Positions 31,850 to 43,035 are shown, numbered from the stretch's first letter. The stretch: 64,000 nt of DNA from Hanleya hanleyi (GCA_036873755.1 JAVTVY010020247.1:1-64000), one strand, 5' to 3'. Translations and numbers: made by a program. Notes: generated by a model from the sequence alone, not told the origin.

Positions 31850-32602
31850 TGTGATTGTCATAGCACTAAAATATTATTATTAATTATAGACTCCCACCCA
31901 GGAAGCGCCAGAGAAGATTAATTCGAACAAACAAGAACAGTTGTCGCTATATAGCAAAAGTGCCTTCAAAGACCCAAAAACCCCGTATGACCGCGTTACA
32001 TTCAATAGAGCGCCATCTACCTACACAAGGAAAATGGTGATCTAGGTCAACCCAAATGGGCTTACCAAGACAAACAATAAACCGCCGCGAACAGCGAAAA
32101 TATGACGAATCAACTCAAAATTTCGCCATGCACAGATGCCAAAAACATCAGCTCCAGAACAATAAAAGAAGTTAACTTTGTTAGCCATAAAATAGGCTTG
32201 TTATATACGCCAACTTCTATATGCCTATCAAAGTAGATTACGAGGGAATAACAGGAGAGAGAGAGAGAGAGAGAGAGAGAATTAAGGTTTAATGTCGCGT
32301 TCAGCAATATTTCAGCTACATAGCGACGATCAAACAAAATTCTAAGTCACTAACTTAGTCCAACGCATTAAATCAAACACACATTAAAACTTATGTAACA
32401 AACCGATACTACACAAAAAATCTGAACTAATACCAGCTTAAAACCCCAGAAATACTAAAAAATAACAGAGACGAAAATTGCACGTGCAAATCACTCCGAA
32501 ACTCCGAAAAGCGCATGTCAGCTGAACGACTATCGTCTGGCCAGTCGTTCAGCTGACATGCGCTGACAGCTGCCATGCCGTCTGACTACATCCGGGAACC
32601 CC
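31850..32602 (-). mobile_element. LINE 5' UTR block with inner insertions
   Basis: Second 5' UTR block of the composite, from CATAGCACTAAAATATTA to the 5' end CTGACTACATCCGGGAACC. Interrupted at 32141-32407 by about 110 bp of unknown sequence plus a minus-strand LINE 3' tail beginning with (GA)n at 32252-32281, and at 32497-32578 by a hairpin sequence. The parallel copy at 37552-37984 lacks both. Confidence 0.75.
32511..32563. repeat. Perfect 20-bp inverted repeat (hairpin)
   Basis: GCGCATGTCAGCTGAACGAC at 32511-32530 is followed, after 13 bp, by its exact complement at 32544-32563. It is part of about 80 bp absent from the parallel sequence at 37972-37985. Confidence 0.85.
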
Positions 32603-32905
32603 CTCTTTTTAGTCGGTTGAAAGAAGACTGTTAGTGTATCTTAGGTTATTTGAGAGAAATCGGTTTGTTGCATCAGTTTTAATGTGTGTATGTTTTTATC
32701 TGTTGGATTAACAAGTTATTAACTCAAATACTTAGAATTTTGTTTGGTCGTCGCTATAAAACTGAAATATTGCTGAACGCGACGCATTAAAATCCTATAT
32801 GTTTCCCTATCGCATCCGCCGTAGCGACGATACGATAGAGAAGCATATAGGATTTTAATTTTTTTTGAACGCGACGTTAAACTTCAGTTCTCTCTCTCTC
32901 TCTCA
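32603..32905 (+). mobile_element. LINE 3' tail with hairpin insertion
   Basis: C-terminal codons and 3' UTR ending in a CT run (32888-32925). At 32785-32866 an 82-bp sequence is inserted: ATTAAAATCCTATATG (32786-32801) pairs with CATATAGGATTTTAAT (32844-32859), and a T-run follows. The insert is bracketed by GAACGCGACG at 32775-32784 and 32867-32876, a 10-bp target duplication. Confidence 0.8.
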
Positions 32906-33427
32906 CTCTCTCTCTCTCTCGCTCTCTTATAAAACATATTTAGCAAAATTTACTTTGTCAATTCAGAAAGATAGAGTTCATTGTGGGAGAATCAGGGTGA
33001 CTATCATGCCGCCTTACAGTATGTTGGCATTGTTTCAGGCCGACTGTAGGATGGTGCCCATCACCACAAATGAACTATTCTATGAAGATGATCGGTTTTT
33101 ACATATACATTATTTTGTATATGGTAGAAAATGAGAACAAGCAAGCACAAAAATGTCGAAATAGAAAGTTTTAAAGTAGGGCTCCCAGATTATGAATCAT
33201 CAAATTAACTTCAAACTTAAGGATAGGGAGGACATTAAAAGGCTGCCTGTTCTCCTATGTTTCCGTATAGTGAATGTGGATGTATGGCTTTTAGGATTTA
33301 TAATCTGTGTCCCTCTGCCATCAACCAAAGTTTTACCTTGGCATACTGCAACCGATATAAGCTTATAGAGTAATCCTATATCTTAATTTCGTGGTCTCGT
33401 TTCATGGGCCACCAATACTATCATAGT
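32906..33427 (+). repeat. Repeat W, copy 1
   Basis: Matches 38211-38619 (TTCAGAAAGATAG, GGATAGGGAGGACATT, CTGTTCTCCTATG, TCATGGGCCACCAATACTAT). Non-coding part of the tandem composite unit. Confidence 0.7.
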
Positions 33428-33658
33428 CAATAAACGGCCATGATTTCCGAGAAATATAATAATGCTGAGATTAACCGCCGTCTCGCCTTTGATCTTGCTA
33501 ATGTCAAAATAGAAATCCCAGACTATGGATTAATTATCCTACCCTTGGTGCTTTTCATTGAGGAAATTAGAAATACCAGGTATATACATTGAAAATATTT
33601 TAGATTTACATCGAAATACGACAGTCTTTATCATTCATTATATTTCACTTTTTGAAAT
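33428..33658 (-). repeat. Repeat R, copy 2 (internally deleted)
   Basis: Starts AATAAACGGCCATGATTTCC and jumps directly to GAGAAATATAATAATGCTGA, lacking about 500 bp present in the other R copies, including the conserved frame. Confidence 0.7.
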
Positions 33659-33770
33659 GGAACTTCGACTCATCCCACTATCTTGAGTATTCTACAACTA
33701 CATGACTGTAGATTTGATCAACAGATTGATATTGTGTTCTGTTGGTTGCCTGGTCACGTTGGCATCAAGG

Positions 33771-33965
33771 TTGGTTGGTTTTTTGAAGTTTAACGTCGCA
33801 CCTAACCTTATCGGGCACACGGCCACGATGAACCAAACAAACATACCCTAGCGAAACTCTAACCCTAACAAAAACCTAACCAAAACTAAAAAAAAAATGA
33901 ATTTTGAAAATTAGGCTCTACAGACACTGGTGATCACAATGGATCGTCAGAGAGTAATACTGGTA
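33771..33965 (-). mobile_element. Retroposon 3' tail (SINE/LINE), copy 2
   Basis: Fuller version of the fragment at 29632. Its minus-strand end is ACTTCAAAAAACCAACCAA after GCGACGTTAA. Flanks share AAGG, compatible with a short duplication within GGCATCAAAGGTAATACTG of the LINE. Confidence 0.7.
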
Positions 33966-34039
33966 AAAGGTAATACTGAGGCTGATAGGATGGCTAAGGC
34001 CCTAGATGATGAGGTTGATCCTGTTGGAATCCCATATAG

Positions 34040-34651
34040 TGTCATGGTGCTGTAGTTTATTATTAGACACTGTGGATATTTCTAGAATAATAGAGCTACG
34101 TAAGCTTGTTATGTGAGTCATCCATCTGGAGTTTTGTCGAAGCTTACTGCAATTGTATCTGGGTCAGATCATACGTCAATGCTGTATGTTGTGGAATGAT
34201 CTCGAATGCCCCGTAGAGTATAAATAGCCTAACATTCTGTGATTGAGGAGGGAATTCAAACGGCTTCTCTGTGGGTGCAATATACTGTCTTACCTTTGTC
34301 TGAAATTACGGACTGCTGGATTGTATATTCCTGTTAATTGACTCTTGGCGCTGTGATATCTACGTGATTGTTGTCCAGTTTCCGGTAGTTCAGTGTTGGA
34401 CTATCAAAATACAGAAACGCGATTTCTGCGCGTCGGCACGGACTGTATAGAGATTTGCACGTCAAAACGGACTGTGAAATATACACCGGTATAGCATTGA
34501 ACAGTAAGACTATATTTCTCATTTATTTGTTGTATTGACCTTGCTTAATTTGTATATCATTTTAGTATTGTAAATAAATATTTGATTGTTAATCCTTGAC
34601 TTCACAAAATATTTCTGTTACGTTTTTTCTATTATCGTTTATGACGTAACA
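34040..34651 (+). mobile_element. Solo LTR, 612 bp, with 4-bp target duplication
   Basis: Begins TGTCATGGTG and ends GACGTAACA (TGT...ACA ends). It is flanked by ATAG at 34036-34039 and 34652-34655; removing the insert restores CCCATATAGCGATTTCAGAC of the LINE. A TATA box TATAAATA lies at 34219-34226 and a polyadenylation signal AATAAA at 34573-34578, in the plus orientation. A 4-bp duplication fits Ty3/gypsy-like elements better than BEL or copia (usually 5 bp). No internal region is present, so it arose by LTR-LTR recombination. Confidence 0.88.
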
Positions 34652-34870
34652 ATAGCGATTTCAGACTCTCTATCTGTACTTATGTGAGACGGCTGTTTCA
34701 AACTTTATGGGATGCTGTGAATAATAACAAACTTCATGAGTTCAAAAACACTGTAGGCTATACTCATCTGAACATCCAGAAACGTTTCGATCAAACCATG
34801 ATCAGGCGATGTAGAATCGGCCATACACGATTAACTCAGGAACATTTATTAAAAAAAACGAGCCAGTCCC

Positions 34871-35692
34871 AATTACAAGCGTCAGATCCGTCATTCATAA
34901 TTCAGCCGTCGTCCATCAGAGAATATCCGCCTCCATAATCCAAAGACATATTCCATATAACAGTATTAGCACCAAATTCAAAAAGACAATCATAGTATAC
35001 ATAAACATAGGCTTGTTTCCTGCAAGAGAGAAGCGGTCAACAGTTTTCAATGATGCCGGCAAGACATCATGATGTTCCAAAAATATCAAATCTGTATCGC
35101 TGATCAGCATTCTTAATCCATAATATTCGTTGCAAAGTCGTCATCCAAAGAATGATGTATCTCAGTCACGCTTTGATTGTGACTGTTCATCTGAGTACCG
35201 TGAGGATCTTGAAGTACATGGGTTCATACGGCCCCTAGCCCCGGGTTAAGCGGAATTAAACACAAGTTACGAAACGTAACGCCATAGATCTTGATCGCTA
35301 CGCTCGTATTTTGCTATCAGCATGCGATATGTATCGCCAAATTTGAGAAACGTTGAGTGGAGGCGCTTGGTGGTGTAGCCCTGTTTTATAAGTTTCTGCA
35401 ACAATGTTTTGTGACGTTGATTAAAATCGTCACATTTAACACAGGATCTAGCAAATGCTACTAGGCGTGATATGTATACGCCATATGCAGGTCCCACTGG
35501 AATATTACTGTCCAAAAAGGGATAGTTTACGATGTCGAAATTGTAATCATCTCTTTTGTCATACAGTCGACGAGAGCGAAGGCCCGCTTCATTTTTATAG
35601 AGATATAGGTCTAAATACGATGTGCCTGTATTGTTATCTGTAGTTTCCTTCAAATCCAGTGAAGGTGGATATATATCCTTCACTGCGTTATT
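34871..35692 (-). mobile_element. Penelope-like element, 5'-truncated, in LINE
   Basis: Starts at the family terminus (ATTACAAGCGTCAGATCC) and carries the 3' region and RT C-terminal part on the minus strand: NNAVKDIYPPSLDLKETTDN, YLDLYLYKNEAGLRSRRLYD, VYISRLVAFARSC, YERSDQDLWRYVS. No frameshift is seen over about 140 codons. The LINE resumes at CATGCCATGAAGATC after a loss of about 10 bp. Confidence 0.82.
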
Positions 35693-35992
35693 TATCTCAT
35701 GCCATGAAGATCTCACGGTGAAACATATTATCAAATGCATAGATTTTAAGATTGTAGGAGATGCTTTTTATCGAGCGACTACTTTGGAAGATCTTTTTAG
35801 TCGGGTGAGGGAGGATTGCATCTTGGGCTATTTGAGAGAAACTGGTTTGTTGCATAAGTTGTAATGTGTGTATGTTTTAATACGTTGGATTACTAAGTTA
35901 TTGGCTTGGGTACTTGGAATTGTGTTTGATCGTCGCTAGCTGAAATATTGCTGAACGCGACATTAAACCTTAATTCTCTCTCTCTCTCTGAT

Positions 35993-36472
35993 GTGTGGTA
36001 TCTCCACAGAGCTTTTTTTCTAACAAGTACTTTCGTGGGTGCAAGTGACCGCACTGATCTTGAAAAGCCAAGATACCGTTTGAGAGGAGAACATCTCTGG
36101 CCTGATAATTTTTTAGTGTCACAATCCAGAGATCCTCTGTCACCTGCGCTAATCCATCAAGAACTTTCGGCCCTGATCCAACACTCTTTTAAAGCACGCC
36201 AAATATCAATCGGCTTATTCAGCCCAAAAGAATAAGCCTCTCTTAACAGTTTGTTTTGCCATAGCACTAACAAATAATTATAGACTTCCACCCAGGGAGC
36301 TCCAGAAAAGATTAATTTGAACAAACAAATAAACAAGAAAATAATAACAGTTTTACAAATAGCTCGCGCTATATATTAACACAGTGCCTCCAAAGACCTA
36401 AAAGCCCCGTATGGCAGTGTTCTATTCAATACAGCGCCATCTAGCTACACAAAAGAAATGGTGAACTCTCAC
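35993..36472 (-). pseudogene. LINE ORF1 fragment and part of the 5' UTR, second copy of the composite
   Basis: Same junction and content as 30386-30892 (GTGGTATCTCCACAG, AAGATACCGTTTGAGAGGAG, AATCCAGAGATCC, GCGCCATCTA, GAAATGGTGAAC) with small indels, including loss of codons at GTGCAAGTGACCGCAC. Confirms that the LINE-tail/ORF1 join is a duplicated structure, not two independent events. Confidence 0.75.
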
Positions 36473-37551
36473 AGCCATTCGGAACTCCCGAGCGGAAATC
36501 TACGAAGGGGACTGATTCTACGCTCGGGGGACGACAACATGAATTTCCTATGAATCTCCAGATGTGACGTGCCTCCGAAGCCCAATCACTCTCGCGGAAG
36601 CCTTAATCCCCGACCAGCAAATATTTCCCTGCGAGTCTCTGATTTACGTCAGATATTCTAAAAACTGTTTATTCTTTTCATTCGAAGCACGTTTCAATAG
36701 AAAACCATCAGTTTAAATGGTACACACGCCACGTATTCGCAAGATATAATTCCCGTGACGTCACTGACAGTTCCCTGACACCGAAACACACGTGACCACG
36801 CTCTAGTCCAATATGGCGTCAATGGCCTTCGAGGGACATCTCAAACCGGAGATCCCCGAGAAGTTGCGAATGCTCTCACAGCTTGACATTCGCAACTTCT
36901 CGGGGATCTCCGGTTTGAGATGTCCCTCGAAGGCCATTGACGCCATATTGGACTAGAGCGTGGTCATGTGACGTATGACTAGACCATGTGACCACAACAT
37001 TATAGGTATGGCCACTGGACCCCTCTATGTTGAGGAAGCAGGATTTCAGCCCCATTTCACACAAGGTCTGTACCTGATCCTCCATTATACTATTGAGGGG
37101 GCAAATTACGATGACGATCATGGGCCTCTGTTTTTCAAATTTGCTTGGAAGAGCCACGGAAGCATGTGGAAAATCGTACTTTTACCATAGCCCACCACGT
37201 GTGTTTCGGTCTGTCAGGGAACTGTCAGTGACGTCACGGGAATTATATCTTGCCAATACGTGGCGTGTGTACCATTTAAACTGATGGTTTTCTATTGAAA
37301 CGTGCTTCGAACATGTCGAATGAAAAGAATAAACAGTTTTTAGAATATCTGACGTAAATCAGAGACTCGCAGGGAAATATTTGCTGGTTGGGGATTAAGG
37401 CTTCCGCGAGAGTGATTGGGCTTCGGAGCCATGCGTATTAAACCGTTCCGGCGCGTCACATCTGGAGATTAATAGAAAATTCATGTTGTCGTCCCCCGAG
37501 CGTAGAATCGGTCCCCTTCGTAGATTTCCGCTCGGGAGTTCCGAATGACAG
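36473..37551. mobile_element. Foldback element carrying a helicase fragment
   Basis: Outer arms 36479-36794 and 37196-37547 pair closely (CATTCGGAACTCCCGAGCGG against its complement, through TTTCGGTGTCAGGGAACTG-type sequence). The right arm has a 24-bp extra piece near 37430. Inside is a second, perfect inverted repeat of 80 bp (36793-36872 and 36887-36966, 14-bp loop), then about 230 bp of helicase-like coding sequence on the minus strand. It replaces the sequence found at 30893-31849 between the same two LINE 5' UTR blocks. Confidence 0.85.
36967..37196 (-). pseudogene. RecQ-like DEAD helicase fragment captured in foldback element
   Basis: Minus-strand translation gives YGKSTIFHMLP, the Walker A (motif I) region of RecQ-type helicases, and after one frameshift PMIVIVICPLNSIMEDQVQT, motif Ia, followed by LCEMGLKSCFLNIEG. 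Order and spacing match the start of a RecQ ATPase lobe. Only about 70 codons are present, without motifs II-VI, and one frameshift separates the two blocks. A captured piece of a host or element-borne helicase is the simplest reading; it cannot encode an enzyme. Confidence 0.75.
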
Positions 37552-37984
37552 CTTGATTGTCACAGCACTTAAAAAATATTATTAATTATAGACTCCCACC
37601 CAGGAAGCTCCAGAGAAGATTAATTCGTACAAAGAAAAAAATAAGAACAGTTGTCAACAGTTTACAAATGGCCCGCGCTTTTTTCAAAAGTGCCTTCAAA
37701 GACCCAAAAGCCCCGTATGACCGTGTTACATTCAATAGAGCGCCATCTACCCACACAACCAAAATGGTGATCTAGGTCAACTCAAATGGGCTTACCAAGA
37801 CAAATAATAAACCGCCGCGAACAGCGAAAATCTGACGAATCAACTCAAATTTTCGCCATGCCCAGATGCCAAAAACGTTCACGAAAAATACTACACAAAA
37901 AATCTGGAATAATACCAGCTTAAAACCACAGAAATACTCAAAATAACAGAGACGAATATGCACGTGCAAATCACTCAGTCTGAC
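37552..37984 (-). mobile_element. LINE 5' UTR block, uninterrupted copy
   Basis: Parallel to 31850-32602 but without its insertions. Runs from GTCACAGCACTTAAAAAATA to CTGACTACATCCGGGAACC and serves as the empty-site reference for the insertions in the other copy. Confidence 0.75.
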
Positions 37985-38210
37985 TACATCCGGGAACCCC
38001 CTCTTTTTAGTCGGGTGAAAGAAGACAGTATCTTAGGTTATTTGAGAGAAATCAGTTTGTTGCATCAGTTTTGATGTGTGTGTGTTTTAATGTGTTGTAT
38101 TAATAAGTTATTAACTTGAATACTTAGAATTTTGTTTGATCGTCGCTATATAGCTGAAATATTGCTGAACGCGACGTTAAACCTCAATTCTCTCTCTCTC
38201 TCTCCTATAA
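37985..38210 (+). mobile_element. LINE 3' tail
   Basis: Same join as 32603 (CCCTCTTTTTAGTCGG). Ends GAACGCGACGTTAAACCTC then a CT run, without the 82-bp hairpin insertion. Confidence 0.8.
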
Positions 38211-38619
38211 AATATATTTAGGCACATTTACTTTGCCAATTCAGAAAGATAGTCACCCTGATTCGCCCACAATGAACTCTATGAAGATAATCGGTTTTTA
38301 CATATACATTATTTTAGGCATATGATAGAAAATGAGAACAAGCAAGCACGAAAATGTAGAAATAAAATGTTTTAGAGTAGGGCTCCCGGATTATGAATCA
38401 TGAAATTAACTTCAAACTTAAGGATAGGGAGGACATTCAAACGGCTGCCTGTTCTCCTATGATTCCGTTTAGTGAATGTGGATGTATGGCTTTTTATGAT
38501 TTATAACCTGTGTCTGTCTACCATCAACCGAAGTTTCATCTTGGAATATTGCAACCGATATAGAGTAATGCTATATCTTAATTTTGTGGTCTCATTTCAT
38601 GGGCCACCAATACTATTTA
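38211..38619 (+). repeat. Repeat W, copy 2
   Basis: Counterpart of 32906-33427, with about 110 bp missing between AGATAGTCACCC and TGAACTCTATGAAG. Confidence 0.7.
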
Positions 38620-39640
38620 GCCAATTAACGGCCCGGATTTCCATTTTCTTTTTGCCATATCACATCTTTCTGACCCAGCTAACCAATCAATATACAGAAC
38701 AGGAACTTCCGGTTCATCCAGTGCCTCTATAATAAGCTATTGTGCAAATCTCCAATTGAACCATGTAGAATGTGATATTTGATAAAAAAGATATGATAAA
38801 TACCTCAATGACTAGATCTCATTAATTCCAAGCATTTACTGTTGGTATTGTGTCAGCCATTTATTTTACAAAAAAAATAAAAATAAAAACGTTCGTCAAA
38901 CTCGACAGTTTCATTCGGCAGACCAGCCCGGATATTCGAGTTCGTTAGTTTTCTTGTCGATCTGTAGACTTCCAGACAATTCATTGTGACAGCGCTGGTT
39001 ATAAGGCTACCGTTGAAATAGCACGTTACATCAGTGTCAGGAACGGTAGACAAATCGATAGGTCTAATAAATGACGCAGGAAATGGCTTGAATACCTCTT
39101 TCAGATATTTCGTCAATATCACCAAACTTGCCGAGAAATATAATAATGCTGAGATTAAGCCGCCGTCTCGCCTTTGATCTTGCTAATGCCAAAATAGAAA
39201 TCCCAGACTATGGATTGTTTGTTCAACGCTTGGTGTTTTTCATCAAGGAAATTTTTACCAGGTATATCCAATGAAAATATTTTAGATTTACTTCGACATA
39301 CGAAGGTCTTTATTATTTCATTATATTTCACTTTTTTAAATGTATAAAATCCACGTAAAGCGCACAAATGTGTTTTAATTTTGTCAATACATCAGACTTG
39401 CCGAGAAATATAATAATGCTGAGATTAACCGCCGTCTCGCCTTTGATCTTGCTAAAGTCAAAATAGAAATCTCAGACTATGGATTAATTATCCTACCCTG
39501 GGTGCTTTTCATCAAGGAAATTAGAAATATCAGGTATATACATTGAAAATATTTTAGATTTACATCGAAATACGACAGTCTTTATCATTTCATTATATTT
39601 CACTTTTTTCAAAAATATAAAGTCCACGTAAAGCGCACAA
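38620..39640 (-). repeat. Repeat R, copy 3, with internal ~270-bp duplication
   Basis: Full R copy. A minus-strand frame at 39125-38853 carries FPASFIRPIDLSTVPDTDVT, CYFNGSLITSAVTMNCLEVY and RSTRKLTNSNIRAG, unrecognised. The segment GCCGAGAAATATAATAATGC to CACGTAAAGCGCACAAAT occurs twice (about 39130-39370 and 39400-39640). The same pair is in copy 4, so the internal duplication is older than the 11-kb duplication. Confidence 0.7.
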
Positions 39641-42332
39641 ATCTGTTTTATTATGTTGGTGTCATCAGATCAGACTTGTTCTTTCCTAAGAATTTAGTAC
39701 CGTCACAAATATATTTTAGTTATTTATTAGGCCAGGATAATAGTAAAGACGGTATGGAATCCGCCTGTAGTCGGGCAGCCTACAAAATTAGACGGAACAT
39801 TGCAATCTCCCTAATCCGTTGACGATAAGTTTGTGCTGATCACCAATCCGGTTGATGCCACTCCGTCATGCTGGAGTATTTGAAGATATTTGTATAATAT
39901 GTTATATGTCATACTAGTTACTTTGAATATGGTAGTTACGCGATACCCTTCTCCCTCTTATTTATTTTGACCTAACGGATATTGTCAACGGCATGTGGGT
40001 ATTTATCAGTTTCACATGATCAGTGTATCTCCGTGATGACTTTTCATCGACTTGGTCATGTGTAAGATTCCTTTGAATTTGAGTGACATTCACCAGTGTT
40101 TATGAGATATTTGCATGAATTCAATATGGCGGTTATATTGCTAATAATGTGTGACTGTCGCGTGTATTTTTGAGCAGAATTAAGGAAATTTTGTTGGCTC
40201 TTAGGGAGCTACATTTGAGAGGTTTGCCTGAATTTATTTCTGAACAAATATCTATACTTTTGCTTTATACTTCGTTGACGTTGCATACTGATGTTGAGTG
40301 TGTTCTGGGTTCAGGACTAACATTATAGGTTTTCGGACAAGGTATTTTGTAGACTGACGATGTATGTATTGTCTTGTTGGTTACTTCACCCATGCATGTT
40401 GAACTTTTAATGATACAGGTGAGAATTTAACTGATTCATATTGCCCGCTACACTGAACCTGCCTTAATTATCCAATGAAGAACCATATATTGTTGACAAA
40501 TAATCTACAGCTGGTTAATATTGTATAAAGATTACAATTACTGTTAAGTGTTCATGAGAAGCGATCAACATATCAGCATCGTGCACAATGCATAACACCA
40601 CGTAGGTTGCATAGACTAGCATGTTCCCGATGTACCACAGTACAGTACAACGAAAAGGTACCGGTACTAATAACAGTGATAAATACGAATGTGCAAAGAC
40701 ACGACTAAAGCCTTACACAGGAACACATTTCTCCTAATGCAAAGATCTCAATCAATCATAATTTAAGTTAAGGAATGGTCGTATCATCAAATGCTATTCG
40801 ATTGGAAGACCAGACTTCGTAGTTTCCTTACCTTTGAACTGGGGACAGTGCAGGTACTTTCACATTGACAGTAGAACCTGGTTTATCTAGAAGAACAAGG
40901 CTAGCATAGTCTAGGATAAGAATACCCGGGGAAGTCGTCTGGCCTCTTTGCTATAAAACACTGATGGGCAGATCAAGTCTGTCCTCCGGCAGAAGCCATA
41001 TTTCACATTGATTACACAATCGCCTGTAAATAGCACTTGTATTATCCACATTAGGAAAGTATGTGAATGTAGATTTAAAAGTAGTAATCTGCCTTTAGCT
41101 TCGTGAAAGGAAATCAGGTTTGCGATTGTCCGATTATAGAAGAGATTATCCTGGATGACTACCATGCAATTAATTCGTTTCAAAACTGCGAGGAAGGACG
41201 TAATCTTATCTTAGTGTGGCTTTAATCATTTTTTATGTTGACTATCATGCCTAAACACTAGACAGCAAGTATATGGCTTTTGACCCACGAACAGGAACAA
41301 TTTTCATAAGGCTTCCAAAGAAGAGGAGGCTATTGCCTTAGAATCAGAAACCTAATATCCTCTTATAATCTACTTCAAACTTTGAAATCACCAGACAAAA
41401 AAGGCATTCGTCCCTTTCATTCCTGTTACCAGATATACCATCCTCGAAATAAGATGCCTATATGGCCAGCAATTCATGGACATTGACGGCGAAGCGTAAT
41501 CTTTCTTCACAATGAAAGCCAAATTTCGATTCTAATGTTCGTGTCTGAGCTCTTAAGGACTGACTGGAAAAGTTAGATTTGCCATTTCCGTCGAACTGAA
41601 TCCGTGCTTTCGATTGTAGAATTTGAAAAGGCTATATGTGTAAATCTTCTGGACAAGGCTTAACCAGCAGCTGATAAGGCGTTCGGAAACAAGATCAACA
41701 GAGACACAATAGTAACTTGAGCAAATCTATCAATTTTCCGACTCGCATGGCATGGCATTTCCGTATAGCGGAAACAGCTGATTTCCAATCTGATCAAGAC
41801 ACTCGGTTCAGACACAAGAATAGAAATCAGTTCGGTTCAAATTTCGCTTTTTTGATTACAAATGACATTTCCCAAACGAACCAAAACTAATCTAATGCGT
41901 TCAAAATCTGACGTATCTGCCGTGAATCACATCGAAAAATAGTATTTGGGTTCATGTTTTAGATACATTAAAAAATACATGATAAAAATATATACGGAAA
42001 GCCAAAAACAGAGGAAAGCCCAATTTCAAACGTCCGTTGACGCTGTTATATATCACTTTTAAATGTGAGAGTTTACAGTATAAAACTTGGGTATTTTGTC
42101 TGTACAAAACACAGATTTGGATAAATGTGTCCTGCTAATGCATATCTCATTGCAGTCTCCTTTCCGCGAAACTATTGGCGTATACTACCCTGCAAACAGT
42201 GGGTAATGAGCTTCGCGCCTTCGCTGGTATATTAACGTATGCTTCAGCTAAGGCACGCAGCATATGTATTCGGTCTGCAAAGGGGGTAGCCATACACTAA
42301 TTAATGCAGCTCTTGTGCCATACATCAATCCG
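39641..42332. other. Low-copy sequence shared by both duplication copies, no supported gene
   Basis: No TE signature. A short frame LPEFISEQISILLLYT at about 40210-40260 is better preserved in copy B (50895-51092) but has a stop in A (TAG in ACATTATAGG). Minus-strand frame 41183-40911 is unsupported. This may be the pre-existing genomic sequence into which elements inserted. Confidence 0.45.
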
Positions 42333-42704
42333 GAGAAAGAGAGAGAGACAGAGAGAGAGAGAGCGAATTAAGCTATATAAGGAAAAAAAAAAATTCTAAG
42401 TACTCAAGCCAATAACTTAGTAATCCAACACATTAAAACATACACACATTAAACAAACCGATTTCTCTCAAATAACCCAAGACACAGTCCTCTCTCACCA
42501 GAATAAAAAGATCTCTCAAACTAGTCGCTCGATAAAAAGAATCTCTTACAATCTTAAAATCTATACAGTCGATAAGAATAAGTTTCACTGTGAGATCTTT
42601 GTGGCATGGAATATACCTTGGGACTCACTCACTCTTTTTAGTAAATGTTCGTGACTTAATCATGTATGGCCGATTCTACATCGCCTGATCATGGTTTGAG
42701 CGAA

Positions 42705-43035
42705 ATGTTTCCGAAACGGGAAGAGCTGCCGACACACTGACAAAGTCACATGACTTCACAGTATAGTCTTCTGGTTAACCAATTCTAAAGCACATACCAA
42801 AAATCTAACGATTCGTGATATGTGTTGTATCTCAGGTTCGCTTTTATTGCACCTGTACATGTGGCAACGATGTCATGACCACACGGCCCCTAGCACCGGC
42901 ATAAGCCGTATTGGATACATATTTAGAGAGTTATGATGGAAATGCTCTGACAACTCTTATATTGGTAATTGGTGAGCTGTGTTGCTGAGGCAACTCGTAC
43001 TCAGATGAAAATGACGGCATTTTTAGCTTACAGTT
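42705..43035 (-). mobile_element. Diverged Penelope-like 3' region, copy 2 (subfamily 2)
   Basis: Matches 58489-58753 (CACATACCAAAAATCTAACG, GTATCTCAGGTTCGC, CACGGCCCCTAGCACCGGCA). Inserted in the LINE between AACGTTTC-like and TGAATTCGTGAAG sequence; copy B lacks it at this place. Confidence 0.6.

Larger units (their letters stand above)
33659..35992 (+). mobile_element. LINE 3' half with three nested insertions
   Basis: RNase H (FCWLPGHVGIK, then GNTEADRMAKALDDEVDPV), the QTLWDAVNNNKLHEFKNTVG and RRCRIGHTRLTQEHLLKK tail, CHEDLTVKHI...DFKIVGDAFYRATTLEDL and the 3' UTR ending in the CT run at 35972-35989. It is interrupted by a retroposon tail (33771-33965), a solo LTR (34040-34651) and a Penelope-like fragment (34871-35692). 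The order of insertions relative to each other is not resolved except that all postdate the LINE. Confidence 0.85.

Noticed and set aside
36975..37190. Plus-strand frame over the helicase fragment
   Set aside because: It is the antisense of the YGKST and PLNSIMEDQ blocks.
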